Assembly (NCBI RefSeq): GCF_000341225.1 | Contig: NZ_ANAC01000003.1 | Coordinates: 1 to 64,000 of the forward strand | Direction: 5' to 3' | Length of the DNA: 64,000 nucleotides | DNA from: Nocardiopsis alba DSM 43377 | Lineage (GTDB): Bacteria > Actinomycetota > Actinomycetes > Streptosporangiales > Streptosporangiaceae | Shown: positions 16,095-24,747 of the stretch, in pieces | How the letters are laid out: each line of letters opens with the position of its first letter | How positions within the stretch are numbered: the stretch's first letter is position 1 | Position numbers and translations under genes: made by a program | The notes under the pieces: model-generated | Told to the model about the DNA's origin: nothing | Database searches by the model: none | What the model saw: only the letters and a program-made list of their open reading frames with translations

Positions 16095-16742
16095 TCAACC
16101 GCGGATGGTGACGGACAGTCGTGAAGTGGTCGCGTGTCCGGCCAGGAGGCGGGCCTCGCCCGGGGTGGCGGCGATGAGGATGAGCGCCCCGCCCTCCCCA
16201 CCGGAGCCCTCCTCGGGTATTGAGAGCACGGGGCGGTCCTCGACCACCTCGGTCGCCGGCCCCGGGCGCGAGGACGGGCTCGAGAGGTCGTCGCCCCCTC
16301 GGGCGGCCAGGACGTCCACCCGGCTGCCGGGGGAGAGCAGTGACACCGCCCCGGGGTCGGAGACCCGGACCGGGACGGCGACCAGGCCGGGACCGTAGGG
16401 GAGGGCCGGAGGGTCTCTCAGGCGGGCGTCGGTCAGTACCTCACCGGCCCGCACCGGGGCGTTGGGCGTCAGTCCGGCGGCCCGGCCTCCGGGCCGGAGC
16501 GAGCCCTCGGGGAGAAGATGGTCGGGCAGCTCCCGGGTGTCGAGGTCGGTCTCGGTCAGGGGAGCGGAGGCGTCCAGATCGTGGGCGGCGACCAGGACCT
16601 CGGTGACGGGCTCGGGAAGGGGACGGAGGACGAGCACGGCGCAGATCGCGGCGAGCGCGGTCAGCAGCGCCGCCACGAGGCGCCGATACCGCTCCAGGAG
16701 TCGGAGAAGGCCGCGACGGTGGCGGTAGGGGGTATCGGCCAT
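16095..16742 (-). CDS. SAF-domain membrane-anchored protein (CpaB/RcpC-like)
   Basis: A 215-residue protein with a basic N-terminus, one membrane helix (about residues 20-40) and an extracytoplasmic SAF domain (VAAHDLDASAPLTETDLD, then APVRAGEVLTDARL), followed by a beta-rich RcpC-like part (VAVPVRVSDPGAVSLLSPGSRVDVLA). This is the arrangement of CpaB-type Flp pilus proteins, but no other pilus genes are adjacent, as is common for stand-alone actinobacterial copies found near fmdB. Role not established. Confidence 0.78.
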   Translation of the reverse strand: MADTPYRHRRGLLRLLERYRRLVAALLTALAAICAVLVLRPLPEPVTEVLVAAHDLDASAPLTETDLDTRELPDHLLPEGSLRPGGRAAGLTPNAPVRAGEVLTDARLRDPPALPYGPGLVAVPVRVSDPGAVSLLSPGSRVDVLAARGGDDLSSPSSRPGPATEVVEDRPVLSIPEEGSGGEGGALILIAATPGEARLLAGHATTSRLSVTIRG

Positions 16743-16828
16743 ACCTCCAACGCTAGAACGGCGAAGGGCGGTCGGGGCGGTTGTCCACAGGGTGGATCTC
16801 CGGCCGTCGGGTTCCCGGACACACGAAA

Positions 16829-16854
16829 GCGCCGCCGAGGGGTCTCGGCGGCGC
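16829..16854 (-). terminator. Hairpin terminator after fmdB-like gene
   Basis: A perfect 11-bp stem (16829-16839 with 16844-16854) around a 4-base loop, 25 bases beyond the zinc-ribbon gene stop on the minus strand. Confidence 0.75.
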
Positions 16855-16878
16855 GGCCACGGTCAACGGTGCGGTGGC

Positions 16879-17256
16879 TCAGCTACCGCTCGCGCCACCA
16901 CTGCCGGCGGTGGCGGTGGTGGAACCGGTGCTCTTGGTGCTGTTCGAGGAGTCCTTGGCCGCCCCGGAGGCGCTTCCGGAATCGGTGGACCCGGTGGCGG
17001 CACCGGACTTGGCGGTGTCGCCGGAGCCGCTGTCCTTGCTCTCGGAGGAGCCGGTCAGCGCCGAGCTGTTCGTGGTGCTCTTGCCGCTGTCGGTGCGGTA
17101 GAAGCCCGAACCCTTGAAGACGATCCCCACGGCCGAGTACACCTTGCGCAGGCGCCCCTCGCACTCGGGGCAGACCGTCAGAGAGTCGTCGCTGAAGCTC
17201 TGTACGACCTCCATCTGGGCGTCACACTCGGTGCACGCGTACTGATACGTAGGCAC
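16879..17256 (-). CDS. FmdB-family zinc ribbon protein
   Basis: A 125-residue protein. The N-terminal ~55 residues are the FmdB/CxxC zinc ribbon: PTYQYACTECDAQMEV, then CPECEGRLRKVYSAVGIVFKGSGFYRTD. The remaining ~70 residues are a Ser/Gly/Thr/Ala-rich disordered tail. FmdB was named for regulation of methylotroph formamidase, but the general function of the family is unknown. The start is GTG at 17256, with AAGGAGG ten bases upstream, which excludes the much longer in-frame extension. It sits between the 5-formyl-THF cyclo-ligase and SAF genes, a common actinobacterial neighbourhood. Confidence 0.88.
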   Translation of the reverse strand: MPTYQYACTECDAQMEVVQSFSDDSLTVCPECEGRLRKVYSAVGIVFKGSGFYRTDSGKSTTNSSALTGSSESKDSGSGDTAKSGAATGSTDSGSASGAAKDSSNSTKSTGSTTATAGSGGASGS

Positions 17257-17426
17257 TGTTCCAAGTCCTCCTTGCCGGCACTCACGCCCGTTGACTGCTA
17301 AATAGTACGCGTTCGCCGACCAGGGCCGCGACAGCCCCTCGTCGACGTCGCGGAACGGAGGAGGGGAGCCGCGTGCCCGACCCCGTCGGGACACGGACGA
17401 AGACGTCAACGTTCCAGGTGGTCGGC

Positions 17427-18059
17427 TTAATCCCCGGTCGCCGTGGCAAGGGCCGGAAGGAGAGGGGTGAAGCGGAGCAGCCCCGCGCCCGGGCTCACCA
17501 CCGCGTCCATCGGGCGATCGTGCGGTTCGGTGGGCACGGACTCGACGAGGCCCTCGTCGTGGACCAGGGCGAGGGCCGGGGCGTCCGGTCTCTTGTACTC
17601 CAGGGCGCGGTCGTACCAGCCGGCGCCCCGTCCCAGACGCATGCCGCGGCGGTCCACCGCCAGGGCCGGACAGATCACCAGGTCGGCCAGGCCGAGCGCC
17701 TCGGTGCCGCGGCGGGGGCCGCCGGGTTCGAGCAGGCCGTGTCCGGCGGGGACGAGGCTCTCGGGCCCCTCGTAATCGGCCCAGTCCATCGGACCGTCCG
17801 GTCGGAAGATCGGGAGCAACACCCGTGATCCCTCCCTCCACAGATCCTCCACCAGGCCTCGGGTGTCGGGTTCGCCGCCCACGGAGTAGTAGCAGGCGAT
17901 GGTGCCGCCGAGGGGCGGAGCGGGCAGCCTCAGCAGGACGGAGCGGATCGCGGCCCCCGTGCGAGCGCGCTCCTCGGGGCTCCGCGCCCGGCGTGCGGAG
18001 AGGAGACGTTCCCGCAGCGCGCGCTTGTCGGATCGGCTCCGAGCGTTCGACTCACCCAT
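17427..18059 (-). CDS. 5-formyltetrahydrofolate cyclo-ligase
   Basis: A 210-residue enzyme that uses ATP to convert 5-formyl-THF into 5,10-methenyl-THF, returning the folate storage form to one-carbon metabolism. Signature segments are KRALRERLLSARR near the N-terminus (substrate phosphate and ATP contacts), IACYYSVGGEPDT, and the C-terminal loop RRGMRLGRGAGWYDR that binds ATP. Length is typical. It is the first gene of the minus-strand set ending with fmdB, separated from it by 170 bases. Confidence 0.92.
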   Translation of the reverse strand: MGESNARSRSDKRALRERLLSARRARSPEERARTGAAIRSVLLRLPAPPLGGTIACYYSVGGEPDTRGLVEDLWREGSRVLLPIFRPDGPMDWADYEGPESLVPAGHGLLEPGGPRRGTEALGLADLVICPALAVDRRGMRLGRGAGWYDRALEYKRPDAPALALVHDEGLVESVPTEPHDRPMDAVVSPGAGLLRFTPLLPALATATGD

Positions 18060-18222
18060 GGGGCCAGTGTGACATCGTGCCGTCGGGGAGGGCGTTCGTC
18101 ACCCCTTCGGTGAACCCAGGGTGGCGTTTTCGACGCCTTCACCCGAAAGGGCGGGGACTTCTCTCCGCCACGACCGGTGAGCCGCCGCGTGGACCTCGAT
18201 ATCTGCCCTAAAGTGCCTGTCC

Positions 18223-19161
18223 ATGAGCGCCGACATCGACCGAACGCGACCCCTGTCCTCCGAGACCGTCACCAAGGCGGTCGTCCCGGCGGCCGGGCTG
18301 GGCACCCGCTTCCTGCCCGCGACCAAGGCCACCCCCAAGGAGATGCTGCCGATCGTGGACAAACCCGCGATCCAGTACGTGGTGGAGGAGGCGGTCGAAT
18401 CGGGTCTTCACGACGTCCTCATGATCACCGGACGCAGTAAGCGTTCCATCGAGGACCACTTCGATCGGGCCTATGAGCTGGAGGAGGCCCTCGCGGCCAA
18501 GGGCGAGGAGGGCAAACTCCGCTCCGTCCGCGAGTCCAGCGACCTGGCCCAGGTCCACTACGTCCGCCAGGGGGAGCCTCGCGGGCTCGGGCACGCGGTC
18601 CTGTGCGCGGAGGCGCATGTGGGCGACAACCCCTTCGCGGTGCTCCTCGGCGACGACCTGATCGAGTCGGCGGACCTGCTGCGCCGCATGATCGAGGTCC
18701 GCCAGGAGCACGGCGGGAGCGTCGTCGCGCTCATGGAGGTGGAGCCCGAACAGGTCTCCCTCTACGGGTGCGCGGCGGTGGAGCCGACGGAGGAGGACGA
18801 CGTCGTCACCGTCACCGATCTGGTCGAGAAGCCCTCCCAGGAGGAGGCGCCCAGCCGCTGGGCGATCATCGGCCGTTACATCTGCGACCCCGAGGTCTTC
18901 TCCGTTCTGCACCGCACCCCGCCCGGCCGCGGCGGCGAGATCCAGCTGACCGACGCCCTGTTGGAGCTGGCCCGCACCAAGCCCGAGGACGGGGGCGGTG
19001 TGCGAGGTGTCCTGTTGCGCGGGCGCCGCTACGACACGGGGAACAAGGCCGACTACATCCGCACGGTGGTGGACTTCGCCTGCCGCCGTCCCGACCTGGC
19101 CGAGGAGCTCCTGCCCTGGCTGCGCGAGTTCGTGGACCGTCAGGGTGAAGGGCGCGTCTGA
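18223..19161 (+). CDS. galU: UTP-glucose-1-phosphate uridylyltransferase
   Basis: A 312-residue nucleotidyltransferase that makes UDP-glucose from UTP and glucose-1-phosphate. The nucleotide-binding motif is VPAAGLGTRFLPATKATPKEML (residues ~20-41), with the uridine/sugar loop GLGHAVLCAEAHVGDNPFAVLLGDD and the catalytic VEKP Lys further on. Start choice is simple; little ribosome-site sequence precedes it, and a TAAAGT eight bases before the ATG hints at a leaderless mRNA. It heads the galU-glp-moaC-moaB-rimJ-glpR series, an order also seen in mycobacteria and corynebacteria. Confidence 0.95.
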   Translation: MSADIDRTRPLSSETVTKAVVPAAGLGTRFLPATKATPKEMLPIVDKPAIQYVVEEAVESGLHDVLMITGRSKRSIEDHFDRAYELEEALAAKGEEGKLRSVRESSDLAQVHYVRQGEPRGLGHAVLCAEAHVGDNPFAVLLGDDLIESADLLRRMIEVRQEHGGSVVALMEVEPEQVSLYGCAAVEPTEEDDVVTVTDLVEKPSQEEAPSRWAIIGRYICDPEVFSVLHRTPPGRGGEIQLTDALLELARTKPEDGGGVRGVLLRGRRYDTGNKADYIRTVVDFACRRPDLAEELLPWLREFVDRQGEGRV

Positions 19162-19177
19162 CCCGACCGACCGGGTG

Positions 19178-19204
19178 GGGGAGGGCCGGGTCCGGGCCCT
19201 CCCC
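19178..19204 (+). terminator. Possible hairpin between galU and glp
   Basis: A GC-rich inverted repeat (GGGGAGGGCC with GGCCCTCCCC) lies 17 bases after galU. It has no T-run, so it may attenuate rather than end transcription into the following gene. Confidence 0.45.
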
Positions 19205-19286
19205 GGCATGGATGGCCACAATGGGAGGGGAGCGTGTCCCGTGTGACGGAACGCTCCCAGTGAGTCTCACGACCCGGAAGGACCCC

Positions 19287-20507
19287 ATGAAGAGCGTCGA
19301 ACGGCACGTCTCCGATCTGCTGGAGCTGGTCTCCGTCCCCGAGGCGACGGAGCTCGACCTGCTCCGGGCCCACGGGACGGTGCTGGCCGAACCGGTGGTC
19401 TCCACCGTCTCCCTCCCGGGTTTCGACAACTCCTCGATGGACGGCTACGCGGTCCACTCCGCGGACCTGGACGCCGCCACCCCCACCTCCCCGGTCCGAC
19501 TTCCGGTGGTGGCCGACATCCCGGCCGGCGACCCCTCTCCCGGGGCCATTCGCTCCGGCCTGTGCGCCCGGATCATGACCGGCGCCCCGATGCCCGAGGG
19601 CGCCGACGCCGTCGTCCCGGTCGAGTGGACCGACGGCGGGGCGGTCGAGGTCCTGATCGAACGTCCGACCGAGCCCGGGGCGTTCGTACGTCGCAGGGGC
19701 GAGGACGTGGAGGAGGGCGCGACGGTCCTGAGCGAGGGCGCCCTGGTCGGAGCGGGTGAGATGGGGGTGCTGGCCGCGGTGGGGCGTCGAACGGTCCCGG
19801 TCCGTCCCCGTCCCCGGGTGGTGGTGCTCTCGACCGGGGAGGAGCTGGTCGAACCGGGACACCCCCTCGGCCCGGGCCAGATCTACGAGTCGAACAGCTA
19901 CATGATCGCGGCCGCGGCCAAGGAGGCCGGCTGTGAGGTGTACCGCCACGGCTTCGTCGGCGACGACCCGGAGAGCGTCCGGGACACGCTGGAGGGGCTG
20001 CTCGTCCGAGCCGACCTGGTCGTGACCACCGGTGGGGTCAGCATGGGCGCCTACGACGTGGTCAAGGAGGTGCTGAGCCGGCAGGGGACCGTCGAGTTCA
20101 CCTCCGTGGCCGTGCAGCCCGGAAAACCACAGGGGTTCGGCGTCATCGGCCCGGACCGGACACCGATCATCACGCTCCCGGGCAACCCGGTCAGCGCCTT
20201 CGTCTCCTTCCACCTGTTCGTCCGTCCGGTGATCCAGAGGCTGCGCGGGCTCACCCCCGGACCTCTGCCGAGTGTGAGCGCCCGTCTGACGACCGACGTC
20301 ACCTCGCCCAAGGGGCGCCGCTCCCACCTCCGGGCCGTGCTCGGCCCGGAGGGCGAGGGCGGACACACGGTCTCTCCGGCGGTCCGGCAGGGGTCGCACC
20401 AGCTCTCGGCCCTGGCCGACGCCGACGGTCTGCTGGTCGTCCCCGAGGAGACGACCGAACTCGCCGCCGGGGAGCTCGTCGAGGTCCTGCTCCTGCCCGG
20501 GCGCTGA
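19287..20507 (+). CDS. glp: Gephyrin-like molybdopterin molybdotransferase (MoeA/Glp)
   Basis: A 406-residue MoeA-family protein. The four-domain layout is intact: VSLPGFDNSSMDGYAV near residue 45, GAPMPEGADAVVPVE near 105, the MogA-like core with VVLSTGEELVEPG and VVTTGGVSMGAYDVVKE, then LPGNPVSAFVSFHLF and a C-terminal beta-barrel. MoeA inserts molybdate into adenylylated molybdopterin. In corynebacteria the copy next to the membrane gene glpR is Glp, which binds FtsZ and GlpR and acts in cell division; synteny here (galU before, rimJ-glpR after) fits that copy. The ATG at 19287 has GGAAGG upstream. Which role dominates cannot be told from sequence. Confidence 0.9.
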   Translation: MKSVERHVSDLLELVSVPEATELDLLRAHGTVLAEPVVSTVSLPGFDNSSMDGYAVHSADLDAATPTSPVRLPVVADIPAGDPSPGAIRSGLCARIMTGAPMPEGADAVVPVEWTDGGAVEVLIERPTEPGAFVRRRGEDVEEGATVLSEGALVGAGEMGVLAAVGRRTVPVRPRPRVVVLSTGEELVEPGHPLGPGQIYESNSYMIAAAAKEAGCEVYRHGFVGDDPESVRDTLEGLLVRADLVVTTGGVSMGAYDVVKEVLSRQGTVEFTSVAVQPGKPQGFGVIGPDRTPIITLPGNPVSAFVSFHLFVRPVIQRLRGLTPGPLPSVSARLTTDVTSPKGRRSHLRAVLGPEGEGGHTVSPAVRQGSHQLSALADADGLLVVPEETTELAAGELVEVLLLPGR

Positions 20508-20647
20508 GCCGGGGGAGGTCACGGGCTCCTGCGGGAAGTGGCGTCGCGAAGGAGTACGGTCGTCGTGGGGCGCGTCACCACGCGCCCGCCGCGGCCCGCC
20601 GTCCGGTGGGTCGTGCGCTTTGTACGCGAAGACGACGGGTGACCCCG

Positions 20648-21151
20648 ATGACCGACACCCCGCAGCCCGAGGCGCATCCCTCGGGCCTCACGCACATCGA
20701 CGAGTCCGGCGCCGCGCGCATGGTCGACGTCTCCGGCAAGCAGGTCGGAGCGCGCTCCGCCACGGCCACCGGGCGGGTCCTGCTCGCGGCCGAGGCCGTG
20801 GCCGCGCTGCGTGAGGGGGAGGTGCCCAAGGGGGACGCCCTCGCGGTCGCCCGCATCGCCGGGATCCAGGGGGCCAAGCGCACGCCCGACCTCGTTCCCC
20901 TGTGCCACCCGATCGCCGTGCACGGGGTCGATGTGGACCTGACGGTCGTGGACGAGGGGGTGGACATCACCGCCACGGTGCGTACCGCCGACCGTACGGG
21001 CGTCGAGATGGAGGCGCTCACCTGTGTGATGACGGCGGCGCTCGGACTGGTCGACATGGTCAAGGCGATCGATCCCGAGGCCGAGATCACCCGGGTCCGG
21101 GTCGAGGAGAAGGTCGGCGGCAAGAAGGGGCACTGGAGGCGTGGTGCCTGA
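20648..21151 (+). CDS. moaC: Cyclic pyranopterin monophosphate synthase
   Basis: A 167-residue MoaC, which converts 3',8-cyclo-7,8-dihydro-GTP into cyclic pyranopterin monophosphate in molybdenum cofactor synthesis. Recognisable segments are HIDESGAARMVDVSGKQ at the start, KGDALAVARIAGIQGAKRTPDLVPLCHPI (active-site Lys and His), GVEMEALTCVMTAALGLVDMVKA, and the C-terminal KVGGKKG. A GTG nine bases earlier in frame could also start it. The gene overlaps the next by 11 bases, so the two are co-translated. Confidence 0.94.
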   Translation: MTDTPQPEAHPSGLTHIDESGAARMVDVSGKQVGARSATATGRVLLAAEAVAALREGEVPKGDALAVARIAGIQGAKRTPDLVPLCHPIAVHGVDVDLTVVDEGVDITATVRTADRTGVEMEALTCVMTAALGLVDMVKAIDPEAEITRVRVEEKVGGKKGHWRRGA

Positions 21152-21674
21152 ACCGGCCGGGAGGATACACCGTGTCGCGGTGATCACGGCATCGAATCGT
21201 GCGGCGGCCGGGGTCTACCCGGATCGCTCCGGACCGGTCGTCGCGGACCGATTGCGGGCCATGGGGTGTTCCGTGCTGGGTCCCTGGGTGGTGCCGGACG
21301 GCCCTCCGGTCGGCGAGGCGCTCGTGCGCGCGTCGGACGAACGAGTGGACGCCGTGCTCACCACCGGGGGCACCGGACTCACCCCGCAGGACCGTACTCC
21401 CGAGGAGACCAGAGCTCTGCTGAGCTTCGAGATCCCCGGTGTGGCCGAGGCTCTGCGCTCCGCGGGTCGGGAGAAGGGGGTGCCCACGGCGATCCTCTCG
21501 CGTGGGCTCGCCGGGGTCGTGGAACGCGACGGTCACCGCATGATCGTCGTCAATCTCCCCGGGTCCCGGGGCGGTGTGAGCGACGGTATGGACGTGTTGG
21601 AACAGGTGCTGGGACACGCCATCGACCAGCTCGGCGGCGGCGATCACCCTCGGGTGAATGAGACCGGAGAATGA
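21141..21674 (+). CDS. MoaB/MogA molybdopterin adenylyltransferase-type protein
   Basis: A 177-residue MogA/MoaB-family protein that adenylylates molybdopterin before metal insertion by MoeA. Motifs are VITASNRAAAGVYPDRSGP at the N-terminus, VLTTGGTGLTPQDRTPE in the middle (TGGTG loop) and VNLPGSRGGVSDGMDVLE near the C-terminus. The GTG start lies inside the end of moaC. With the preceding glp and moaC it gives three late steps of cofactor synthesis in one operon. Confidence 0.9.
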   Translation: MVPEPAGRIHRVAVITASNRAAAGVYPDRSGPVVADRLRAMGCSVLGPWVVPDGPPVGEALVRASDERVDAVLTTGGTGLTPQDRTPEETRALLSFEIPGVAEALRSAGREKGVPTAILSRGLAGVVERDGHRMIVVNLPGSRGGVSDGMDVLEQVLGHAIDQLGGGDHPRVNETGE

Positions 21675-21912
21675 CCGGAATCACATCCCGGGCATTCCGG
21701 TAGTAGAGAATTCCTTGACCTGAGACCGTCTTTCGGTGCTGGAGTGAATGGAGTTTAGAATCAGCCGATTCCTGTGTGGAGGGGGCGACGCCCGCCACCG
21801 CACACCTTCGGAGTGGAATACTGGAAGGTGTCACCGACGACGGGAGCAGGGGTGCGCCCAGGTCCGGTGTCGCATCCGCGCAGGGCGGTGCAGAGGGCCT
21901 CGGAGGGATGAC

Positions 21913-22632
21913 GTGAATCGCAGACAGAGGTGGCCGGTCACCCTGCGGGAGGGGCCGATCGCGCTTCGTCCGCTGCGACTTCGCGACGCCCCCGAGCTAC
22001 GGGACACCCGGGCCCGCAACGCCGAGTGGCTGCGTCCTTGGGAGCCGACCTATCCGGAGATGCCGCTGCGCACCACCGGTCTGGCCCCCTATGTCGCGAT
22101 GATCCAGGCGATCCGTCGCGAGGCCCGACAGGGGTTGTCCATGCCGTGGGCGGTCACCTACGAGGAGCGCTTCGTCGGTCAGCTGACGATCGGTGCCATC
22201 GTGTGGGGTTCGGCCAGGTCGGCGCAGGTCGGTTACTGGATCGACAGCGCCCACGCGGGGCGCGGTATCACCCCGACGGCGGTCGCGCTGGCCGTCGATC
22301 ACTCCTTCTTCCACGTCGGACTCCATCGGATCGAGGCCAACATCCGTCCCGAGAACCGTGCCAGCAGGCGTGTGGTCACCAAACTGGGCTTCCGAGACGA
22401 GGGCGTGCGCCGTAGACAGTTGCACATCGACGGGGCCTGGAGAGATCACATCTGCTACGCGCTCACCGCGGAGGAGGTCCCCCAGGGGGTCCTGCGCCGT
22501 TGGTACGACGGAACCCCTTCCGGGCCGTCCACAGAGGGTGGTTCCGGCCCTGGTTCCGCTTTGGGGCCACAGGGCCCGAACGGCGGCGGGGAACCACGCG
22601 ATCCGGCGAGTCCGTACCCGAGGCCGAACTGA
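21913..22632 (+). CDS. GNAT N-acetyltransferase, RimJ-like
   Basis: A 239-residue GCN5-related acetyltransferase of the RimJ/RimL group. The core includes IALRPLRLRDAPELRDTRARN at the start, AQVGYWIDSAHAGRGITPTAVALAVD (acetyl-CoA pyrophosphate loop, RGI variant) and HRIEANIRPENRASRRVVTKLGFRDEG. The C-terminal ~40 residues are Gly/Pro/Ser-rich. The GTG at 21913 is set by GGAGGG seven bases before it; longer frames to 21748 lack a site. Its place between moaB and glpR is conserved in actinobacteria. The acetylated protein is unknown. Confidence 0.87.
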   Translation: MNRRQRWPVTLREGPIALRPLRLRDAPELRDTRARNAEWLRPWEPTYPEMPLRTTGLAPYVAMIQAIRREARQGLSMPWAVTYEERFVGQLTIGAIVWGSARSAQVGYWIDSAHAGRGITPTAVALAVDHSFFHVGLHRIEANIRPENRASRRVVTKLGFRDEGVRRRQLHIDGAWRDHICYALTAEEVPQGVLRRWYDGTPSGPSTEGGSGPGSALGPQGPNGGGEPRDPASPYPRPN

Positions 22633-23036
22633 ACATGACAGCATCACGGGTGCATCCGGAGTTTAAACCTCTCTTTAAGCACAATGCTTCATTACTTTGC
22701 GTTGAAATGGTGCTGCTCTATGCAGTCATGCCCTGACCTGGGCTTTCACTCCGGGAGGTGGAACGACCGAAACTGAGGGTCCACAATCTTGCGACACTCC
22801 GGGTGGAATGTGGCGCATTTATGGACACGGGGTCGTACCGTGCGGAACATAGACGCATTGACGATGCGGGCAACGCGTGGATATGGCGCACGGGATTCGA
22901 TCCCGCCCCGACCGGGGGCAGGAACGATGTTCCTCCGGGGAACGTCTCTACTCCCGGAAGCAGGTCCAGCCACACGCGGCGCGGTGTCGACGAAGTGTCG
23001 ATCAACGTTCAGTGGCCGTCATCGTGAGGAGGGGTG
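22633..23036. other. Intergenic region before glpR, AT-richer than its surroundings
   Basis: About 400 bases between the acetyltransferase and the glpR-like gene. The first 110 bases are distinctly AT-rich (TTTAAACCTCTCTTTAAG and nearby) and probably carry a promoter. Several short frames cross the region, including one from a GTG at 22758, but none has a recognisable protein or convincing codon use. Confidence 0.45.
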
Positions 23037-23672
23037 ATGAGCAGCTCTCCTCTGTACCTCGCCATCGTGGTGGTCTGGCTCATAGTCCTCGTTCCGATGC
23101 TGTTGCGGAAGGATCCCGTGGACCCGGTCCACGAGGACGGTCGCAGGGAGGACGAGGAACCCGAGGAGCGGGACGAGGTCTCCGATCTCGTCGAGGACGA
23201 CGAGGACCCGGACCTCACCGAGACCCGGGTGATGAGGCGTTCGGAGATCGACGACGTCGAAGACGACGAGGTCGAGGAGACGGGCCGGGACGAGGTCCCC
23301 GTGCTCCCCTCGCCCGTCCCGCGGGCCAGGGTCATCGCCCGTCGTCGCCGTCGCACCAGCGCGCTCACCCTGCTCACCGTCGCCACGATGGTGGCCGTCG
23401 CCTTCGGGCTCGGCCCCTGGTGGGTGATGGCTCCGCCGGTCCTGCTGCTCTCAGGGCACCTGGTCCTGCTGCGCGAGGCGGCCAAGGCCGACGCGGAACG
23501 TCGCCGGGCCTACCTGGCGGCACGACGGCGGGCCGCCGCGCGAGAGCGGGTGCACCGGGAGCGCGAGGCCCGCGAGGCCGAACGCGAGGCCGAGGTCATC
23601 GCCCTCAAGGAGCGACGCAGTCAGGTCTACGACCAGTACGCCGACGCCCGTCTCAGGGCGGCCGGCGACTGA
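23037..23672 (+). CDS. glpR: Gephyrin-like-protein receptor / SepX-type divisome membrane protein
   Basis: A 211-residue membrane protein. There is one N-terminal helix (SPLYLAIVVVWLIVLVPMLL), a long acidic cytoplasmic-type linker rich in Glu/Asp (residues ~30-95), a hydrophobic pair around residues 108-145, and a C-terminal basic coiled coil (AAARERVHREREARE). This profile and its position after galU-glp-rimJ match GlpR of corynebacteria and SepX of Streptomyces, membrane proteins that recruit Glp or divisome partners. The ATG at 23037 is preferred because GGAGG is placed correctly; a GTG three bases earlier is too close. No enzyme motif is present. Confidence 0.78.
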   Translation: MSSSPLYLAIVVVWLIVLVPMLLRKDPVDPVHEDGRREDEEPEERDEVSDLVEDDEDPDLTETRVMRRSEIDDVEDDEVEETGRDEVPVLPSPVPRARVIARRRRRTSALTLLTVATMVAVAFGLGPWWVMAPPVLLLSGHLVLLREAAKADAERRRAYLAARRRAAARERVHREREAREAEREAEVIALKERRSQVYDQYADARLRAAGD

Positions 23673-23740
23673 GCCGGTCCGGGCGGGCGAAGGCACGTTC
23701 GGACCACCCGGACTTTCCTGCTAATGTTGATCTCGTCTTC

Positions 23741-23816
<76 letters not shown>

Positions 23817-23822
23817 GAAGAG

Positions 23823-23871
23823 AAGAGACCCGCGTGGTCGACGGAGGATCTCCGTCGCGCGCGGGTCTCTT
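23823..23871 (+). terminator. Terminator after tRNA-Ala
   Basis: The outer stem AAGAGACCCGCG (23823-23834) pairs with 23860-23871 and encloses an inner GACGGA/TCCGTC hairpin. A T-containing tail follows. It lies directly downstream of the tRNA. Confidence 0.8.
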
Positions 23872-23886
23872 CGTTCTACCCGAAGT

Positions 23887-23924
23887 GAGGTGGGGCCCGG
23901 TCTCGCGAGACCGGGCCCCACCTC
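23887..23924. terminator. Perfect 38-base palindrome
   Basis: Two 19-base arms, 23887-23905 and 23906-23924, are exact reverse complements with no loop spacer. It is most likely a second, bidirectional terminator that insulates the tRNA unit from the TetR operon. Confidence 0.7.
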
Positions 23925-24103
23925 GTGGGCGGTCCGAACGGGGTGTCGCTGTTCCCTGAGGCGGGAGTGCGTCCGGACCTGAGCCCCGAGTGTCACCGGC
24001 GAAGCGTCTATCCCCTGTCGCGGGGGCCGGTTCGTGGTCACCCTACCCGCGAAGTCGCCCGAAGTACCCGTCCTTCGGGTGTTCCGAGACGAACGCCTAA
24101 ATC

Positions 24104-24132
24104 TTTACAGTGGCAACTTACCGGCGTATAGT
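24104..24132 (+). promoter_or_regulatory. Promoter of the TetR gene, leaderless type
   Basis: TTTACA (24104-24109) and TATAGT (24127-24132) are separated by exactly 17 bases, close to the housekeeping sigma consensus. The start codon begins eight bases after the -10 box, where transcription should start, so the mRNA would have no leader. No ribosome site precedes the ATG, consistent with that. Confidence 0.7.
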
Positions 24133-24139
24133 TCCATCC

Positions 24140-24742
24140 ATGGCAGACGGATACCACCACGGGAACCTGCGGGCCGCCGTTCTGGAACGGGCCGCCCGGG
24201 TCATCGAGGAGAAGGGGCCCTACGGCTTCAGCCTGCGTTCTCTGGCCACCGACCTGGGGGTCAGTCACACGGCCCCCCGTCACCACTTCGGCGACCGCCA
24301 GGGCGTGCTCAACGCGCTGGCGACCGAAGGGTTCGCGGAATTGGCCGAACGGTTGAGGGCGAGTGCGGGGGACGGAGGCGGCTTCCTGGAGTCGGGTGTC
24401 GCCTACGTCGGTTTCGCCGAGGACCGGCCGGCGCACTTCACCGTGATGTTCGAACCCTCGCTCCTCGATCTGGACGACGCCGAACTCGTCGCGGCCCGCA
24501 GATCCGCCTTCGCCGAACTGCGCTCCGGGGTGCGTTCTCTGGGCGAGGAGGTGACGGACGAGCCGGCCGCGATGGTGGCGGGCTGGTCGATCGTGCACGG
24601 GATCGCGACCCTGGCCCTCACCGGGAACCTGGACCGTTCCGGTGCGCGAGACCTGTTCGAGGGGGCCGATCTGTCGACCATCACCCGACGCAGTGCCGGG
24701 CTCCTGTTCGGTCCGTCGGGGCCCCCTGAATCGGAAGGATGA
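24140..24742 (+). CDS. TetR-family transcriptional regulator
   Basis: A 200-residue TetR/AcrR repressor. The helix-turn-helix is at residues ~27-46 (FSLRSLATDLGVSHTAPRHHF), preceded by GNLRAAVLERAARVIEEKG, and it carries a C-terminal ligand domain of the WHG type (AMVAGWSIVHGIATLALTGNL). The start at 24140 matches the leaderless promoter. Its stop overlaps the next, membrane-protein gene region, so it probably controls that partner and itself. Confidence 0.85.
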   Translation: MADGYHHGNLRAAVLERAARVIEEKGPYGFSLRSLATDLGVSHTAPRHHFGDRQGVLNALATEGFAELAERLRASAGDGGGFLESGVAYVGFAEDRPAHFTVMFEPSLLDLDDAELVAARRSAFAELRSGVRSLGEEVTDEPAAMVAGWSIVHGIATLALTGNLDRSGARDLFEGADLSTITRRSAGLLFGPSGPPESEG

Positions 24743-24747
24743 CCGTC

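Noticed and set aside
22758..23027. 89-residue plus-strand frame before glpR
   Set aside because: GTG start without good spacing, no family resemblance, and it overlaps alternative frames of similar quality.
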